Of a DNA stretch of 64,000 nucleotides, positions 16,169 through 24,735 are shown one piece after another (position 1 is the first letter of the stretch; each line of letters begins with the position of its first letter). The stretch comes from Mycetocola zhujimingii (lineage in GTDB: Bacteria > Actinomycetota > Actinomycetes > Actinomycetales > Microbacteriaceae), in NCBI RefSeq assembly GCF_003065425.1, contig NZ_CP026949.1, positions 1,984,001 to 2,048,000 on the forward strand. Reading direction: 5' to 3'. The notes under the pieces were generated by a model. That model did not search any database. It saw only the letters and a list, made by a program, of their open reading frames with translations, and had not been told where the DNA came from. Both the position numbers and the translations under genes were made by a program.

Positions 16169-18978
16169 TCCATTCCTTCTGCGGCCTTGCGCCCGCCAGC
16201 CAGCTCGACGAAGCGCTCTTCGAGCGTTCCGTCACGCCTGACATCGTCAACAGCACCCGCGTCGAGCACCTCGCCGTTCACGATGATGGCGACGTGGTCG
16301 CACACCCTCTGAATCAGGTCCATTCCGTGGCTTGACAGCACGACGGTGCCGCCATTGGCCACATAGTCCTGAAGAATCTCAATCACATTCGCAGCGGAGA
16401 CCGGGTCCACCGACTCGAACGGCTCATCGAGAACGAGCAGGCGCGGAGAGTGAATCAGGGCGGATGCCAGGGCGACCTTCTTGGTCATTCCCGCTGAGTA
16501 GTCGGCAACCAGGCGGTTGAGGGCGTCTTCGAGACCGAACGCGGATGCGAGGTCCTTCACCCGCGCCCGTACCGTCCGGCCGTCAAGGCCGCGGAGGACT
16601 CCCGAGTAGTAGAGCAGCTGTGCGCCAGTGAGCCGGTCGAAGAGGCGCAGTCGGTCAGGGAGCACGCCAATCGTTTTCTTGGCCTTCGCCGGGTCTTTCC
16701 ACACGTCGAGCCCGTTCACGCTGATGGTCCCGGAGTCTGGCCTGAGCAGCCCGGTGACCATCGACAGCGTCGTGGTCTTGCCCGCGCCGTTAGGGCCGAC
16801 GATCCCGTAGAACGAGCCGCGGCGTACGTCGAGATCGATGCCGTTGACCGCGACCGTGTCACCGAAGCTGCGCGAGAGATTCCGGATGCTCAGGACGACG
16901 GGCGACTCGTCAGGTACTGTGTCCCCCGCGAGCGCCGGACTCTCGGCACGACCAACAGGTTCGCCGGCTTCGACACCTTCGACAGCAGACGGAACAGGCT
17001 CAACGTTGTCCAGCGGCCGGGGCATCACCTCGGTTGCGGAGTCCGCAACCGGAAGAACAACCGTCGACGCCTCTGTGGCGAAAACTTCGGTCTCAGCGTC
17101 GTCGTTCGCCAGGAGTTCGATGGTGACGTCGTCGCCGATGGGGTCGTGGGAGGCCGGCACCTCGGAATCGGCCCACGCGGTGCCGTCCCATGCCGTCTCA
17201 GTCCACGCGGCATCCGCCCACTCGGGATCGGCCGATCCAGCGGCGGCCTCATCGGCCGGGTGGTCATCGACGGCCAAAGGCTGTTCGTCCGCAGCGGTGA
17301 AGCGCGGTTCGGCGGCCGCTCCGATGTCGGGAACGACCGTGCCGTCGATCGCGGCGTCGCCGGCAACGGGATCGGGCGTGAACGGATCCCGGGGCTCATC
17401 CTCGACCGCGATGGCGCGTTCGTCGCGATCACCGTTGTCGGTATCGAAAACAGACCAGTCGTCCGCCGTCGGCTCTGCACGGCCGCCGAGGTCACCCTCT
17501 GCGGTGCCAGCGTCGCCCTCTGCGGTGCCAGGCGTTGCGCGAGCCTCCGGCTCGTCGACTTCGGACCCCGCTGCGGTGGCCGGAACGAGCGTGAGGAACG
17601 GCCAGCGTTTACTCCAGACGAACTTGAGCGGCTCGTGCTCCTCGAGGCCCGTCGCTTGCTCCGCGGCATCCGGCATCGTTTCGAAGCGGAGGGCGGCTTC
17701 TTCCGCGGACATCGGAGGAAGCGGGGGCAGATCGTCGGTTACCCGGGGCGTCACGACGGTCTCGTCGACGAGCCGTGCGCTCTCAGCCACCGGCGAATCG
17801 CCAGCCGCATGGGAGGGAGCGCCCTCGGGTGCTGCGCCCGTCAGTGCATCGACAGCTTCGTCACTCCCCTGGCCATCGGCGGCGACCGGAGAGACCGCCT
17901 CTGCCGGGAGCGGTGGCACGGGAGGAACGACGGGAAGAGGCGGCGCGGGGGGAATATCCAACTGAGCCGGAGCGACGTGCCCAGCGATACCGGAGGGCGA
18001 CTTCGCCACCGCGGCAGCGGCCTGCGCGCGAGGGGTCCCGGTTTTCGATCCGGCAGCCTTATTCGTGCGCGCTGACGCTGCCACCTTCTTCGTCGCGGGT
18101 TTTTTCTTCGGCACCGTCGGAGTCGCTTCGGCGGGAGCGGGGGTACCGCTGTCGTCGAACGCAGTGGTTCCGCCGGAGGGTGGCTGAGTTTGCGATTCGG
18201 ATGCCGGGGTCGTCGCCGGCGCCTCCACTGAGGCGCTGTCGTTTGAGGCGCTGTCGTTTGAGGCGCTGTCGTTTGAGGCGCTGTCGTTCGCGAACGACGG
18301 GTCAACTGCCGCTGACGCCGTTGCTGCCGTCTTCGCCGTGCTCCGCCCGGGAGTCGTGGCCGGCTTTGTCCTTGGTGGCGTCTTTGCCGGTTCGCTCCCG
18401 GCCTCAGTCCCGGTACCGGCAGCGGGGGCGTCGGTCTGCTTCCTGGCGGCGGTCGACCGGGTCGTCTTCTTTGCAGTCGTGGGCGTCGGCGCAGAGGCCG
18501 GAACCGCAGCCCCTGAGGAGGCGTCAGAGCCTTCCGCGACCGGAGAGCCAGCGGGAGCCGATGTCCCGGCCTTCGTGCTTGGCGCCCGTGGCGCCCTGGG
18601 CTTCGTTGTGCGTGGGGCAGCCTTCTTTACAGAGGGACGCGCTTCATCGGGCTGACCGCTCTCGCCGTCGCCCGCTCCAGCGGCTGTCGCCTCTGCCTCC
18701 GCAGGCGAGACCGTCTCCGGAGCGCGCTTAACAGGTGTTTTCCTCGGCGCCGAAGCAGTCCGGGGCTTGGCAGGCGTTTTGGGCTTGGCAGGCGTCGCGG
18801 GCTTGCCGGCTGACGTGCCAGTGGTGTCCTTGACCAGCCCGGTTTCCACGTCGAGGCTGTCGCCGGATACAGGACTTGTCCGGGTCTCGTGCGCATCGCT
18901 CAGCGAACTGTCGGGACGTGAACCGTTCTCGGGGTCTTCTGGTGTGTCGTCGGGGAAAGCGCGCGGCACAATAGTCAC
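16144..18978 (-). CDS. ABC transporter ATPase with a very long disordered N-terminal extension
   Basis: A 944-residue protein. The last ~250 residues are an ordinary ABC ATPase: Walker A GPNGAGKTT, signature YSAGMTKKVALASAL (LSGGQ variant), Walker B LLVLDEPFESVDP and switch His in VVLSSHGMD. The first ~690 residues are low complexity, rich in Ala, Pro, Thr, Ser, Glu and Lys. A basic front part has TPAKPKTPAKPRT-like repeats and the rear part is acidic. Four NDSAS repeats are encoded by a 15-bp DNA repeat. The frame is open throughout with no internal ribosome site that clearly isolates the ATPase, so it appears to be one protein. TAGGTT 6 nt before the GTG suggests a leaderless message. Confidence 0.8.
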   Translation of the reverse strand: MTIVPRAFPDDTPEDPENGSRPDSSLSDAHETRTSPVSGDSLDVETGLVKDTTGTSAGKPATPAKPKTPAKPRTASAPRKTPVKRAPETVSPAEAEATAAGAGDGESGQPDEARPSVKKAAPRTTKPRAPRAPSTKAGTSAPAGSPVAEGSDASSGAAVPASAPTPTTAKKTTRSTAARKQTDAPAAGTGTEAGSEPAKTPPRTKPATTPGRSTAKTAATASAAVDPSFANDSASNDSASNDSASNDSASVEAPATTPASESQTQPPSGGTTAFDDSGTPAPAEATPTVPKKKPATKKVAASARTNKAAGSKTGTPRAQAAAAVAKSPSGIAGHVAPAQLDIPPAPPLPVVPPVPPLPAEAVSPVAADGQGSDEAVDALTGAAPEGAPSHAAGDSPVAESARLVDETVVTPRVTDDLPPLPPMSAEEAALRFETMPDAAEQATGLEEHEPLKFVWSKRWPFLTLVPATAAGSEVDEPEARATPGTAEGDAGTAEGDLGGRAEPTADDWSVFDTDNGDRDERAIAVEDEPRDPFTPDPVAGDAAIDGTVVPDIGAAAEPRFTAADEQPLAVDDHPADEAAAGSADPEWADAAWTETAWDGTAWADSEVPASHDPIGDDVTIELLANDDAETEVFATEASTVVLPVADSATEVMPRPLDNVEPVPSAVEGVEAGEPVGRAESPALAGDTVPDESPVVLSIRNLSRSFGDTVAVNGIDLDVRRGSFYGIVGPNGAGKTTTLSMVTGLLRPDSGTISVNGLDVWKDPAKAKKTIGVLPDRLRLFDRLTGAQLLYYSGVLRGLDGRTVRARVKDLASAFGLEDALNRLVADYSAGMTKKVALASALIHSPRLLVLDEPFESVDPVSAANVIEILQDYVANGGTVVLSSHGMDLIQRVCDHVAIIVNGEVLDAGAVDDVRRDGTLEERFVELAGGRKAAEGMEWLHSFSD
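18230..18289. repeat. 15-bp tandem repeat, four copies, inside the ABC ATPase gene
   Basis: Four head-to-tail copies of GAGGCGCTGTCGTTT (the last ends in C). On the coding strand they specify NDSAS repeats in the disordered region. The copies are identical over 14 bp, so the array is recent or kept homogeneous and may vary in copy number. Confidence 0.95.
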
Positions 18979-18984
18979 TGATCC

Positions 18985-18990
18985 AACCTA
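18985..18990 (-). promoter_or_regulatory. -10 element for leaderless ABC ATPase gene
   Basis: Reverse-strand TAGGTT, 6 nt before the GTG at 18978. Confidence 0.5.
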
Positions 18991-19237
18991 CCCCTTTGGC
19001 CCTGCCTGATTCGAGGCCGATGCAATTTTTCCGTTACAACCGAACCTGTCAATACGCCGAGTGCCTTATTACGATACGGCAACAACGACCGCCCTGATGC
19101 TGACCCCACTACAGGTGCCGCGCTAACGTAGGCGAAGGCATAACGGGGTGTCGTTTCATCTACTTTCAGGTTAACTCCGCGTAAATTCCGCCACAGCAGG
19201 CGGCCGGACAACGTGAATCAATCTTGAGGAGAATCTC
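18991..19237. other. Divergent regulatory region between ABC exporter and polymer cluster
   Basis: 247 bp without a gene. It holds the leaderless promoter of the ABC operon at its left end. Toward the right it is relatively A/T-rich, with a TAAATT hexamer near 19183 that could serve as -10 for the nucleotidyltransferase gene, giving a leader of about 50 nt that ends in a GAGGAGA ribosome site. I see no riboswitch-like structure. Confidence 0.4.
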
Positions 19238-19930
19238 GTGACCACCCAGGTTGTAATTCTGGCAGCAGGTATGGGAAGCCGACTCGGCCGTTCACTGCCA
19301 AAGCCACTCACCGAGTTGAGCGACGGCCGCACCATCATGCAGCAGCAGTTCGACAACATCCACCACGCGTTCGGCAAGAACGTCAAGGTGACGATCGTCG
19401 TCGGCTACAAGCTCGAGCACATCATCGAAGCCTTCCCCGAAGCATCGTTCGTTTACAACGAGCAGTACGACCAGACCAACACTTCGAAGAGCCTCATGCG
19501 CGCCCTGAACTCGTCGCAGCCCGGTGGCGTGCTGTGGATGAACGGCGACGTGGTGTTCGACCCCGCAGTTCTCGATCGCGCCGCAGTAATGATGGCGCGC
19601 GACCAGTCGTTCGTCACCGTCAACACGTCGAAGGTGTCTGACGAAGAGGTCAAGTACACGACAAGTGCCGAGGGCTACATTCAGGAACTCTCCAAAACCG
19701 TCAAGGGCGGACTCGGCGAGGCTGTCGGCATCAACTACGTATCCCGCGACGACAAGGCCAACCTGCTCCGCCAGCTGGCTCGTGTCGACGACCAGGACTA
19801 CTTCGAGCGCGGTATCGAGCTCGCAATCGCCCAGGACCGGATGCTCGTTGAGCCTGTCGACATCTCCGACCTGTACGCCGTCGAAGTCGACTTCGCAGAA
19901 GACCTCGAGCGAGCGAACCTTTACGTTTGA
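19238..19930 (+). CDS. LicC-like nucleotidyltransferase (sugar/alcohol-phosphate cytidylyltransferase family)
   Basis: A 230-residue GT-A-fold nucleotidyltransferase. The N-terminal VVILAAGMGSRLGRSLPKPL carries the NTP-binding G-x-G-S-R and the PKPL motif. Later NEQYDQTNTSKSLMRAL and LWMNGDVVFDP (metal-binding Asp) match phosphocholine/inositol-phosphate cytidylyltransferases better than glucose-1-phosphate enzymes. It should activate a phosphorylated alcohol or sugar as a CDP or UDP derivative in the cytoplasm. Two CDP-alcohol-type enzymes in the facing operon could use such a product. The ATG has a strong GAGGAGA ribosome site. Confidence 0.75.
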   Translation: MTTQVVILAAGMGSRLGRSLPKPLTELSDGRTIMQQQFDNIHHAFGKNVKVTIVVGYKLEHIIEAFPEASFVYNEQYDQTNTSKSLMRALNSSQPGGVLWMNGDVVFDPAVLDRAAVMMARDQSFVTVNTSKVSDEEVKYTTSAEGYIQELSKTVKGGLGEAVGINYVSRDDKANLLRQLARVDDQDYFERGIELAIAQDRMLVEPVDISDLYAVEVDFAEDLERANLYV

Positions 19931-20001
19931 TCCTCATCGTTCGAACGACCGGCACGCGTCACTGACCGTGCCGGTCTTCGTTTGCGGATATGTTTGAGCC
20001 T

Positions 20002-20808
20002 GTGAGTTTTGATCCCGGCGCGCACCGCAGACAGCGGTCGTACCTCACCCGATATCGCAATGCTCTCTGGCTTCTGACGAAGCGGGATCTCCGCGTGCGT
20101 TACTCGACGAGCGCGCTCGGCTACGTGTGGTCCATCCTCGACCCGCTGGTCATGGCGTTCATTTACTACTTCGTTTTCGTTGTGGTGTTCGGGCGTGGCG
20201 GCTCGGTGGGCGAAGACCCGTACATCGTCTTCCTTCTCGCCGGACTCCTCCCCTGGATGTGGTTCAACGGCGCCGTGTCTGACAGCACGCGCGCGTTCAT
20301 TCGCGAGGCTAAGCTCGTCCGCTCCACGTCGATCCCCCGCACGATCTGGGTCAACCGGCTCGTACTGTCCAAGGGGATCGAATACGTCGCAGCTCTTCCC
20401 GTCCTCGCTGCGTTCGCGATCTTCACGGGGGCATCCGTCAGCTGGGACGTGCTCCTCTTCCCGCTCGCGATCCTGATACAGGCGACGCTCACGGTGGGGA
20501 TCTGCCTCATCGTCGCCCCACTGGTTGTGTTCTTCAGGGATCTCGAACGCGCCGTGAAGCTCGTCCTCCGGTTCCTCTTCTACGCGTCCCCGATCGTCTA
20601 CGGTTTCAGCGATCTCCCCGCCGAACTTCAGCCGTTCGCCGCCTTCAATCCCCTCGGCGGCATCTTCTCGCTGTACCGGTCCGCCTTCTTCCCGCAGCAA
20701 CTCGACTGGTACCCCGTTATCGTCTCCGCGATCATGAGCATCCTCTTCCTGCTGGTTGGCCTGTGGGTATTCAAGCGTTCCGAGCGCACCGTCCTGAAGG
20801 AGCTGTGA
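20002..20808 (+). CDS. Polysaccharide/teichoic acid ABC exporter permease (Wzm/TagG-like)
   Basis: A 268-residue ABC-2 permease with six membrane helices and the typical opening YRNALWLLTKRDLRVRYSTSALGYVWSILDPL. The segment FFRDLERAVKLVLRFLFYASPIVYG is also typical of exporters of O-antigen, teichoic acid or galactan. It moves undecaprenyl-linked polymer across the membrane with the ATPase that follows. Start: GTG at 20002 is preferred because TATGTT at 19989-19994 sits 7 nt upstream (leaderless type) and there is no ribosome site; the ATG at 19990 would add four residues. The stop overlaps the ATPase start (TGATG). Confidence 0.87.
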   Translation: MSFDPGAHRRQRSYLTRYRNALWLLTKRDLRVRYSTSALGYVWSILDPLVMAFIYYFVFVVVFGRGGSVGEDPYIVFLLAGLLPWMWFNGAVSDSTRAFIREAKLVRSTSIPRTIWVNRLVLSKGIEYVAALPVLAAFAIFTGASVSWDVLLFPLAILIQATLTVGICLIVAPLVVFFRDLERAVKLVLRFLFYASPIVYGFSDLPAELQPFAAFNPLGGIFSLYRSAFFPQQLDWYPVIVSAIMSILFLLVGLWVFKRSERTVLKEL

Positions 20809-21551
20809 TGTCAGGACAAGCCCCGGTCATCAGCGTCGTCGACGCCGGCATCCGCTTCCGCCGCAACCGCGGCGGTCGGCGCAATTTCAAGGACCTGTTC
20901 TCCGGCAGTACTCGTCGGTCGCGCCCAGGGGAATTCTGGGCGTTCCGGAACGTGAGTTTCGACGTCTCGCCCGGTGAAGCGATCGGCGTGGTCGGCCGGA
21001 ACGGTCAGGGCAAATCAACTCTGCTGAAGCTCGTCGCCGGCGTCGTCCTTCCCGACGAGGGCCAGGTCACGGTAGCGGGCGGCGTCGCTCCCCTCATCGA
21101 GATCACCGGTGGCTTCGTCAATGACCTCACCGTTCGCGACAACGTGTTCCTGACTGCCGGCCTGCACGGTATGACCAGGCGTGAGATCGAAGCGCGATTC
21201 GACGACATCATCGAGTTCGCCGAGATCAGTGACTTCATCGACACCCCGTACAAGCACCTGTCGAGCGGGATGAAGGTGCGAATCGCCTTCAGCGTCATCT
21301 CGATGCTGGAAGAGCCGATCATTCTCGTCGACGAGGTCCTGGCGGTCGGCGACCGTGGGTTCCGCGAAAAGTGCTACAAGCGCATTGAAGAACTGCTCGC
21401 CGGCGGACGCACGCTGTTCTTCGTTTCCCACAACGAAAAGGACCTGCGCCGCTTTTGCACACGCGGTCTGTACCTCGACAAGGGCAAGCTCGTCCTGGAC
21501 GGCCCGATCAACGAGGTCCTTGACCGGTACAACGCCGAGTACCACAGCTGA
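20808..21551 (+). CDS. Polysaccharide/teichoic acid ABC exporter ATPase (Wzt/TagH-like)
   Basis: A 247-residue ATPase. An N-terminal amphipathic stretch (FRRNRGGRRNFKDLF) is typical of polymer-export ATPases. Walker A is GRNGQGKST, followed by PLIEITGGFVNDLTVRDNV, signature LSSGMKVRIAFS and Walker B PIILVDEVLAVGD. It is short, lacking the C-terminal carbohydrate-binding domain of O-antigen Wzt proteins that recognise a capped chain end, so export is probably coupled to synthesis in the TagGH manner. The ATG overlaps the permease stop and has an AAGGAG ribosome site. Confidence 0.9.
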   Translation: MSGQAPVISVVDAGIRFRRNRGGRRNFKDLFSGSTRRSRPGEFWAFRNVSFDVSPGEAIGVVGRNGQGKSTLLKLVAGVVLPDEGQVTVAGGVAPLIEITGGFVNDLTVRDNVFLTAGLHGMTRREIEARFDDIIEFAEISDFIDTPYKHLSSGMKVRIAFSVISMLEEPIILVDEVLAVGDRGFREKCYKRIEELLAGGRTLFFVSHNEKDLRRFCTRGLYLDKGKLVLDGPINEVLDRYNAEYHS

Positions 21552-21634
21552 CGGAGACCGCTGTCAAGCCCGACAGTCTCTCAGCGTACGAACCTAAGCT
21601 TGAAGTCCTGCGCCACGCGTCATTGGGGAGTTCC

Positions 21635-22489
21635 ATGAGTACACAGTCCGAACAGGTCCGGATCGTCGACGACGCATTCACCGCAACGCCGCCGATGGAC
21701 GCCGCCAGGGGCCCGCTCTGGCTTCGCGGCATCGACAAGACCCTCTCCGTGCAGCGGCCCGTGGTTGTTGCGCACGTTCGCGCCGTCCGCCGCCAGTACC
21801 CGGGAGCCACTCCCGAGCAGCTCATCCGCGTTCTGGAAAAGCGGTATCTGGCCGCCATCACGTCGGGCGGTGCCGCTGTCGGCGCGACCGCGATGGTACC
21901 GGGGTTCGGGACAGGAATCACTATCGCGCTTTCCGGTGCTGAGACGGTCGGGTTCCTCGAAACCACAGCCCTCTTCGCACAGTCGATCGCCGAGGTGCAC
22001 GGTATCGCGCTGGACGACCCGGTGCGTTCCCGCGCGCTCGTCATGACGCTCATGCTCGGCAAATCCGGCACAGACCTCGTGAAACAGTTCACAGGGCAGG
22101 CGTTGAGAGGTGGACCGCCGCGCACGAAGTACTGGGGCCAGCTGGTGGCCTCGAACGTGCCGCAGGCCGTCATGGGTCCCGTCGCAGACGAGCTGAAGCG
22201 GCGCTTTCTCAAGCACTTCGCACGGAACCAGGGCTCCTCACTCGTCGGCAAGGCGATGCCGTTCGGTATCGGCGCGGCGATTGGCGGCATCGGAAACCAT
22301 CTGGCAGGCAAACAGGTGATCGAAGCATCGAGAAGCGCCTTCGGGCCTGCTCCGCTCGTGCTGCCGCTCGAGTTGGAAGCCAGGCAGGGACCGGGACGCG
22401 TGTCGACTACCGTTCGTGCGTTGCGCGAGCGGATGCCGACACGGTCACGTCAGGCGAAGGCCAGCCGCTCTACCGAGCGCCCCGACTGA
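21635..22489 (+). CDS. EcsC-like membrane-associated protein, function unknown
   Basis: A 284-residue protein with a central Gly/Ala-rich hydrophobic segment (GGAAVGATAMVPGFGTGITIAL) and the stretch HGIALDDPVRSRALVMTLML. That stretch is reminiscent of EcsC-type proteins, which are often encoded near ABC exporters. A second Gly-rich stretch is MPFGIGAAIGGIGNHLAG. The tail is basic and disordered. The ATG at 21635 has GGGGAG closely upstream. It follows the exporter by 83 bp and ends 14 bp from the stop of the convergent TagF-like gene. Family assignment is tentative. Confidence 0.55.
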   Translation: MSTQSEQVRIVDDAFTATPPMDAARGPLWLRGIDKTLSVQRPVVVAHVRAVRRQYPGATPEQLIRVLEKRYLAAITSGGAAVGATAMVPGFGTGITIALSGAETVGFLETTALFAQSIAEVHGIALDDPVRSRALVMTLMLGKSGTDLVKQFTGQALRGGPPRTKYWGQLVASNVPQAVMGPVADELKRRFLKHFARNQGSSLVGKAMPFGIGAAIGGIGNHLAGKQVIEASRSAFGPAPLVLPLELEARQGPGRVSTTVRALRERMPTRSRQAKASRSTERPD

Positions 22490-22503
22490 CCGAAGCCGCT
22501 CGC

Positions 22504-23838
22504 TCACACCTCGTCGTCGTCCTCGCCCGTTCCACCGGGGGGAACGTCGCTCTGCACGGCCCTGGTCGCAGCGACCGAAACCTGCGGCGCCGAGATCTGC
22601 TGCTCCTCATCCGGGGAGTGAAGTTCAGCGAAGTAGTCCCAGCGGTCCATGAGCTGCTGCACTGCCGCGTGGAAACGGGCGGTGGCCGCCCCGGGAGTTG
22701 TGTCTCCGAAGTATCTCTCAACCCACTCCGCCAGGCGTCCGACGGCATCCGGATCATGGAGGAGCCTGTCGGTGTGGCGGACAATATTCGGGGCCTCGTC
22801 TGCGTCCAGCCACTCGCACGCCGAGAGATAGCCGCCGAGGTCGATCTTCGCTTCCGGGTCGACCGGACGTGTGATCATGAGCGGTTTGCCGCTCGCAAGC
22901 CGGTCATAGACCATGGCGGAGATGTCGACGATTGCGACATCCGCCGAAGCGAGCTGCCAGCCGAGCTCTGAGCCGGTGTCGTGCACGTGCCCTGCAGCCG
23001 GGTCTGAGGCATTCGCCGCGGCAATCATACTGATGATCTCGCGGTTGGCGGCACCGTATGTGTGCTCGACGACACCGCTCCGCGGGTGCGGTCGGTAGAT
23101 GACGCGGTGTTTACCCGTCGCGAGAAGCGCACGGACCAGCGCGACACCATGGCTTGCGATCGACCCGTACGCGGCCGATCGGCGGTCGCCCTCCCAGGTC
23201 GGTGCGTAGAGCACCACTGTGCGTTCGTCGGGGGTGTACGGGAGCACCCCGGAATAGTGGTCGGCCTGAGGGCGCCCAATCTTGATCGCGCGCTTGTCGA
23301 AGTCGTAATCCCAGAGCACCTTTTCGAGGCGTGCAAGCGCAGCGTCACCGGCGACGAAGCTGTAGTCATACGCCTTGAACTGGTTGGTGGTCATGTACAT
23401 CTTGTCGCTCTCACCGTGGTTGATGAAAACGTGCCACCGCTGTCCGTAGCGGAACATCTGGAAATTCTTGGTGTTCTGGTTGACGTAGAACACGATGCGG
23501 ATGTCCTGTTCCGCCAGTGTCTGCTCGAGCGACGCGACGGTCCGAACGTAAGCGACCGGCAACGGCGACTCCTCGAAGAGCCGCGTGGCCGCTGTCGCTC
23601 CCCTGCTCAGCACGACGACGGGCCAGGTACGAGCCAGTTCTGCCAGCGGTTTGTACCACTGGCGGATCTGGTACATGTTCACCTCGCCGTCGGCGAAATA
23701 GACAGCGATCTTGTACTTGCCCGGCTGAAGCGGAGGCAGCTTCGCGAGCCGCTGCGACAGTTCACCCCTGGCACGTCTGTTGGCCAGAAGGTTCCTGCCC
23801 ATCTTGACGGCTTTGCGCGCGTCGCCGAGTACACCCAT
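22504..23838 (-). CDS. CDP-glycerol glycerophosphotransferase-like protein (TagF/TagB family)
   Basis: A 444-residue GT-B-type enzyme. YKIAVYFADGEVNMYQIRQWY and HVFINHGESDKMY (the HGxxxK-like motif), then VVLYAPTWEGDRRSAAYGS and HRVIYRPHPRSGV (RPHP), then ASADVAIVDISAMVYDRLASGKP are the sequence marks of teichoic acid polyol-phosphate polymerases and primases. It should transfer glycerol-phosphate or a similar unit from a CDP donor to a lipid-linked acceptor at the inner face of the membrane. The C-terminal ~35 residues are acidic and disordered. It is the last gene of a four-gene operon, 18 nt after the GT2 gene. TACCCT lies 7 nt before the ATG, so it may also be transcribed alone. Confidence 0.82.
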   Translation of the reverse strand: MGVLGDARKAVKMGRNLLANRRARGELSQRLAKLPPLQPGKYKIAVYFADGEVNMYQIRQWYKPLAELARTWPVVVLSRGATAATRLFEESPLPVAYVRTVASLEQTLAEQDIRIVFYVNQNTKNFQMFRYGQRWHVFINHGESDKMYMTTNQFKAYDYSFVAGDAALARLEKVLWDYDFDKRAIKIGRPQADHYSGVLPYTPDERTVVLYAPTWEGDRRSAAYGSIASHGVALVRALLATGKHRVIYRPHPRSGVVEHTYGAANREIISMIAAANASDPAAGHVHDTGSELGWQLASADVAIVDISAMVYDRLASGKPLMITRPVDPEAKIDLGGYLSACEWLDADEAPNIVRHTDRLLHDPDAVGRLAEWVERYFGDTTPGAATARFHAAVQQLMDRWDYFAELHSPDEEQQISAPQVSVAATRAVQSDVPPGGTGEDDDEV

Positions 23839-23856
23839 GCCTTCAAGGGTACCGAA

Positions 23857-24735
23857 CTAGATGACGGGCGGCCGCCCAGCGCGGGCCATCCGCACAACTG
23901 TGCGCCACTTCATCGGCCGCCGTTCGCCGGGGTACACGCGCCACCCTTCGCGCCAACCGGCGAACCATGCTTTCAGTACGGCGGGGTTCCTCCACCAGCG
24001 CAGTAACTGGATCCCGGTCCACGTCGCAACGTAGATCGGAACGAGCACGACCGGCAGATTGCGTCGCGCAAGCCACACCCTGTTGCGCGCGTTGAGCCGG
24101 TAGTAGTCAGCGTGACGCGTTGGCTGGACCACCGGGTGGTTCGCCTCCAGGTCTCCCGCGTACCAGACGCGCTTTCCCTGGTCCCACACCCGCCAGGCGA
24201 GCTCAATGCCCTCATGCGCGTAGAAGAACTCGTCCGCCCACCCTCCGGTGGCATCGAAAACGGACCTCGGCAGGAAGACAGCGGCTTCGAGACAGGAAAA
24301 CACGTTGCTCGGATGCCGCGGGTCTCCTTTTCGGATCCGGGGAACCCAGCGCAGGGGCGGGGTGATGCCCGTCGGGTCATCGAGCCTCGGCTGCACCAGG
24401 CCAATGTCAGGCTGCTGCGTCACAAGGTCGATGCACGCGGTAAGGAATCCGGCATCCGGGATCGAGGCGTCGTCGTCGAGGAAGAAGATGTATTCACCGC
24501 TGACCACGGCGGCTCCGCGATTGCGGCCGGCCGGAATCCCGAGGTTCTCAGCGAGACCGAGAGCCCTGACGCCGTCGGGAAGTCCCGTCGGCTGCCATCC
24601 GTTGCCCACAACAACGATGTCGAGATCGACAGCATCCTGTGCCTGAACACTGCGGATGCCGCGGGCGAGGTCGTCGGGACGGGTTCCCTGGGTGAGGATC
24701 ACCACGCCGACAGTGGGGCGGCGGGAGTCAGGCAC
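23857..24735 (-). CDS. Glycosyltransferase family 2
   Basis: A 292-residue GT2 enzyme. It has the N-terminal TVGVVILTQGTRPDDLARGI Rossmann half, the nucleotide-binding DIVVVGNG, NLGIPAGRNRGAAVVSGEY and the metal-binding DDDAS (DxD) near residue 91. An FYAHEGIELAWRVWD stretch resembles the ED-type acceptor motif of rhamnosyl- and galactofuranosyl-like transferases. It probably adds a sugar to the lipid-linked polymer. The GTG at 24735 overlaps the CDP-alcohol gene by 8 bp and has GAGG 7 nt upstream. An earlier TTG at 24774 is possible but would overlap more. Confidence 0.85.
   Translation of the reverse strand: MPDSRRPTVGVVILTQGTRPDDLARGIRSVQAQDAVDLDIVVVGNGWQPTGLPDGVRALGLAENLGIPAGRNRGAAVVSGEYIFFLDDDASIPDAGFLTACIDLVTQQPDIGLVQPRLDDPTGITPPLRWVPRIRKGDPRHPSNVFSCLEAAVFLPRSVFDATGGWADEFFYAHEGIELAWRVWDQGKRVWYAGDLEANHPVVQPTRHADYYRLNARNRVWLARRNLPVVLVPIYVATWTGIQLLRWWRNPAVLKAWFAGWREGWRVYPGERRPMKWRTVVRMARAGRPPVI

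Noticed and set aside
18978-19237. Frameshift or gene fusion error joining a separate gene to the ABC ATPase
   Set aside because: The frame is open with consistent GC-rich codon use throughout. The N-terminal part has no folded domain that would be a separate protein, and a leaderless promoter stands at its start.
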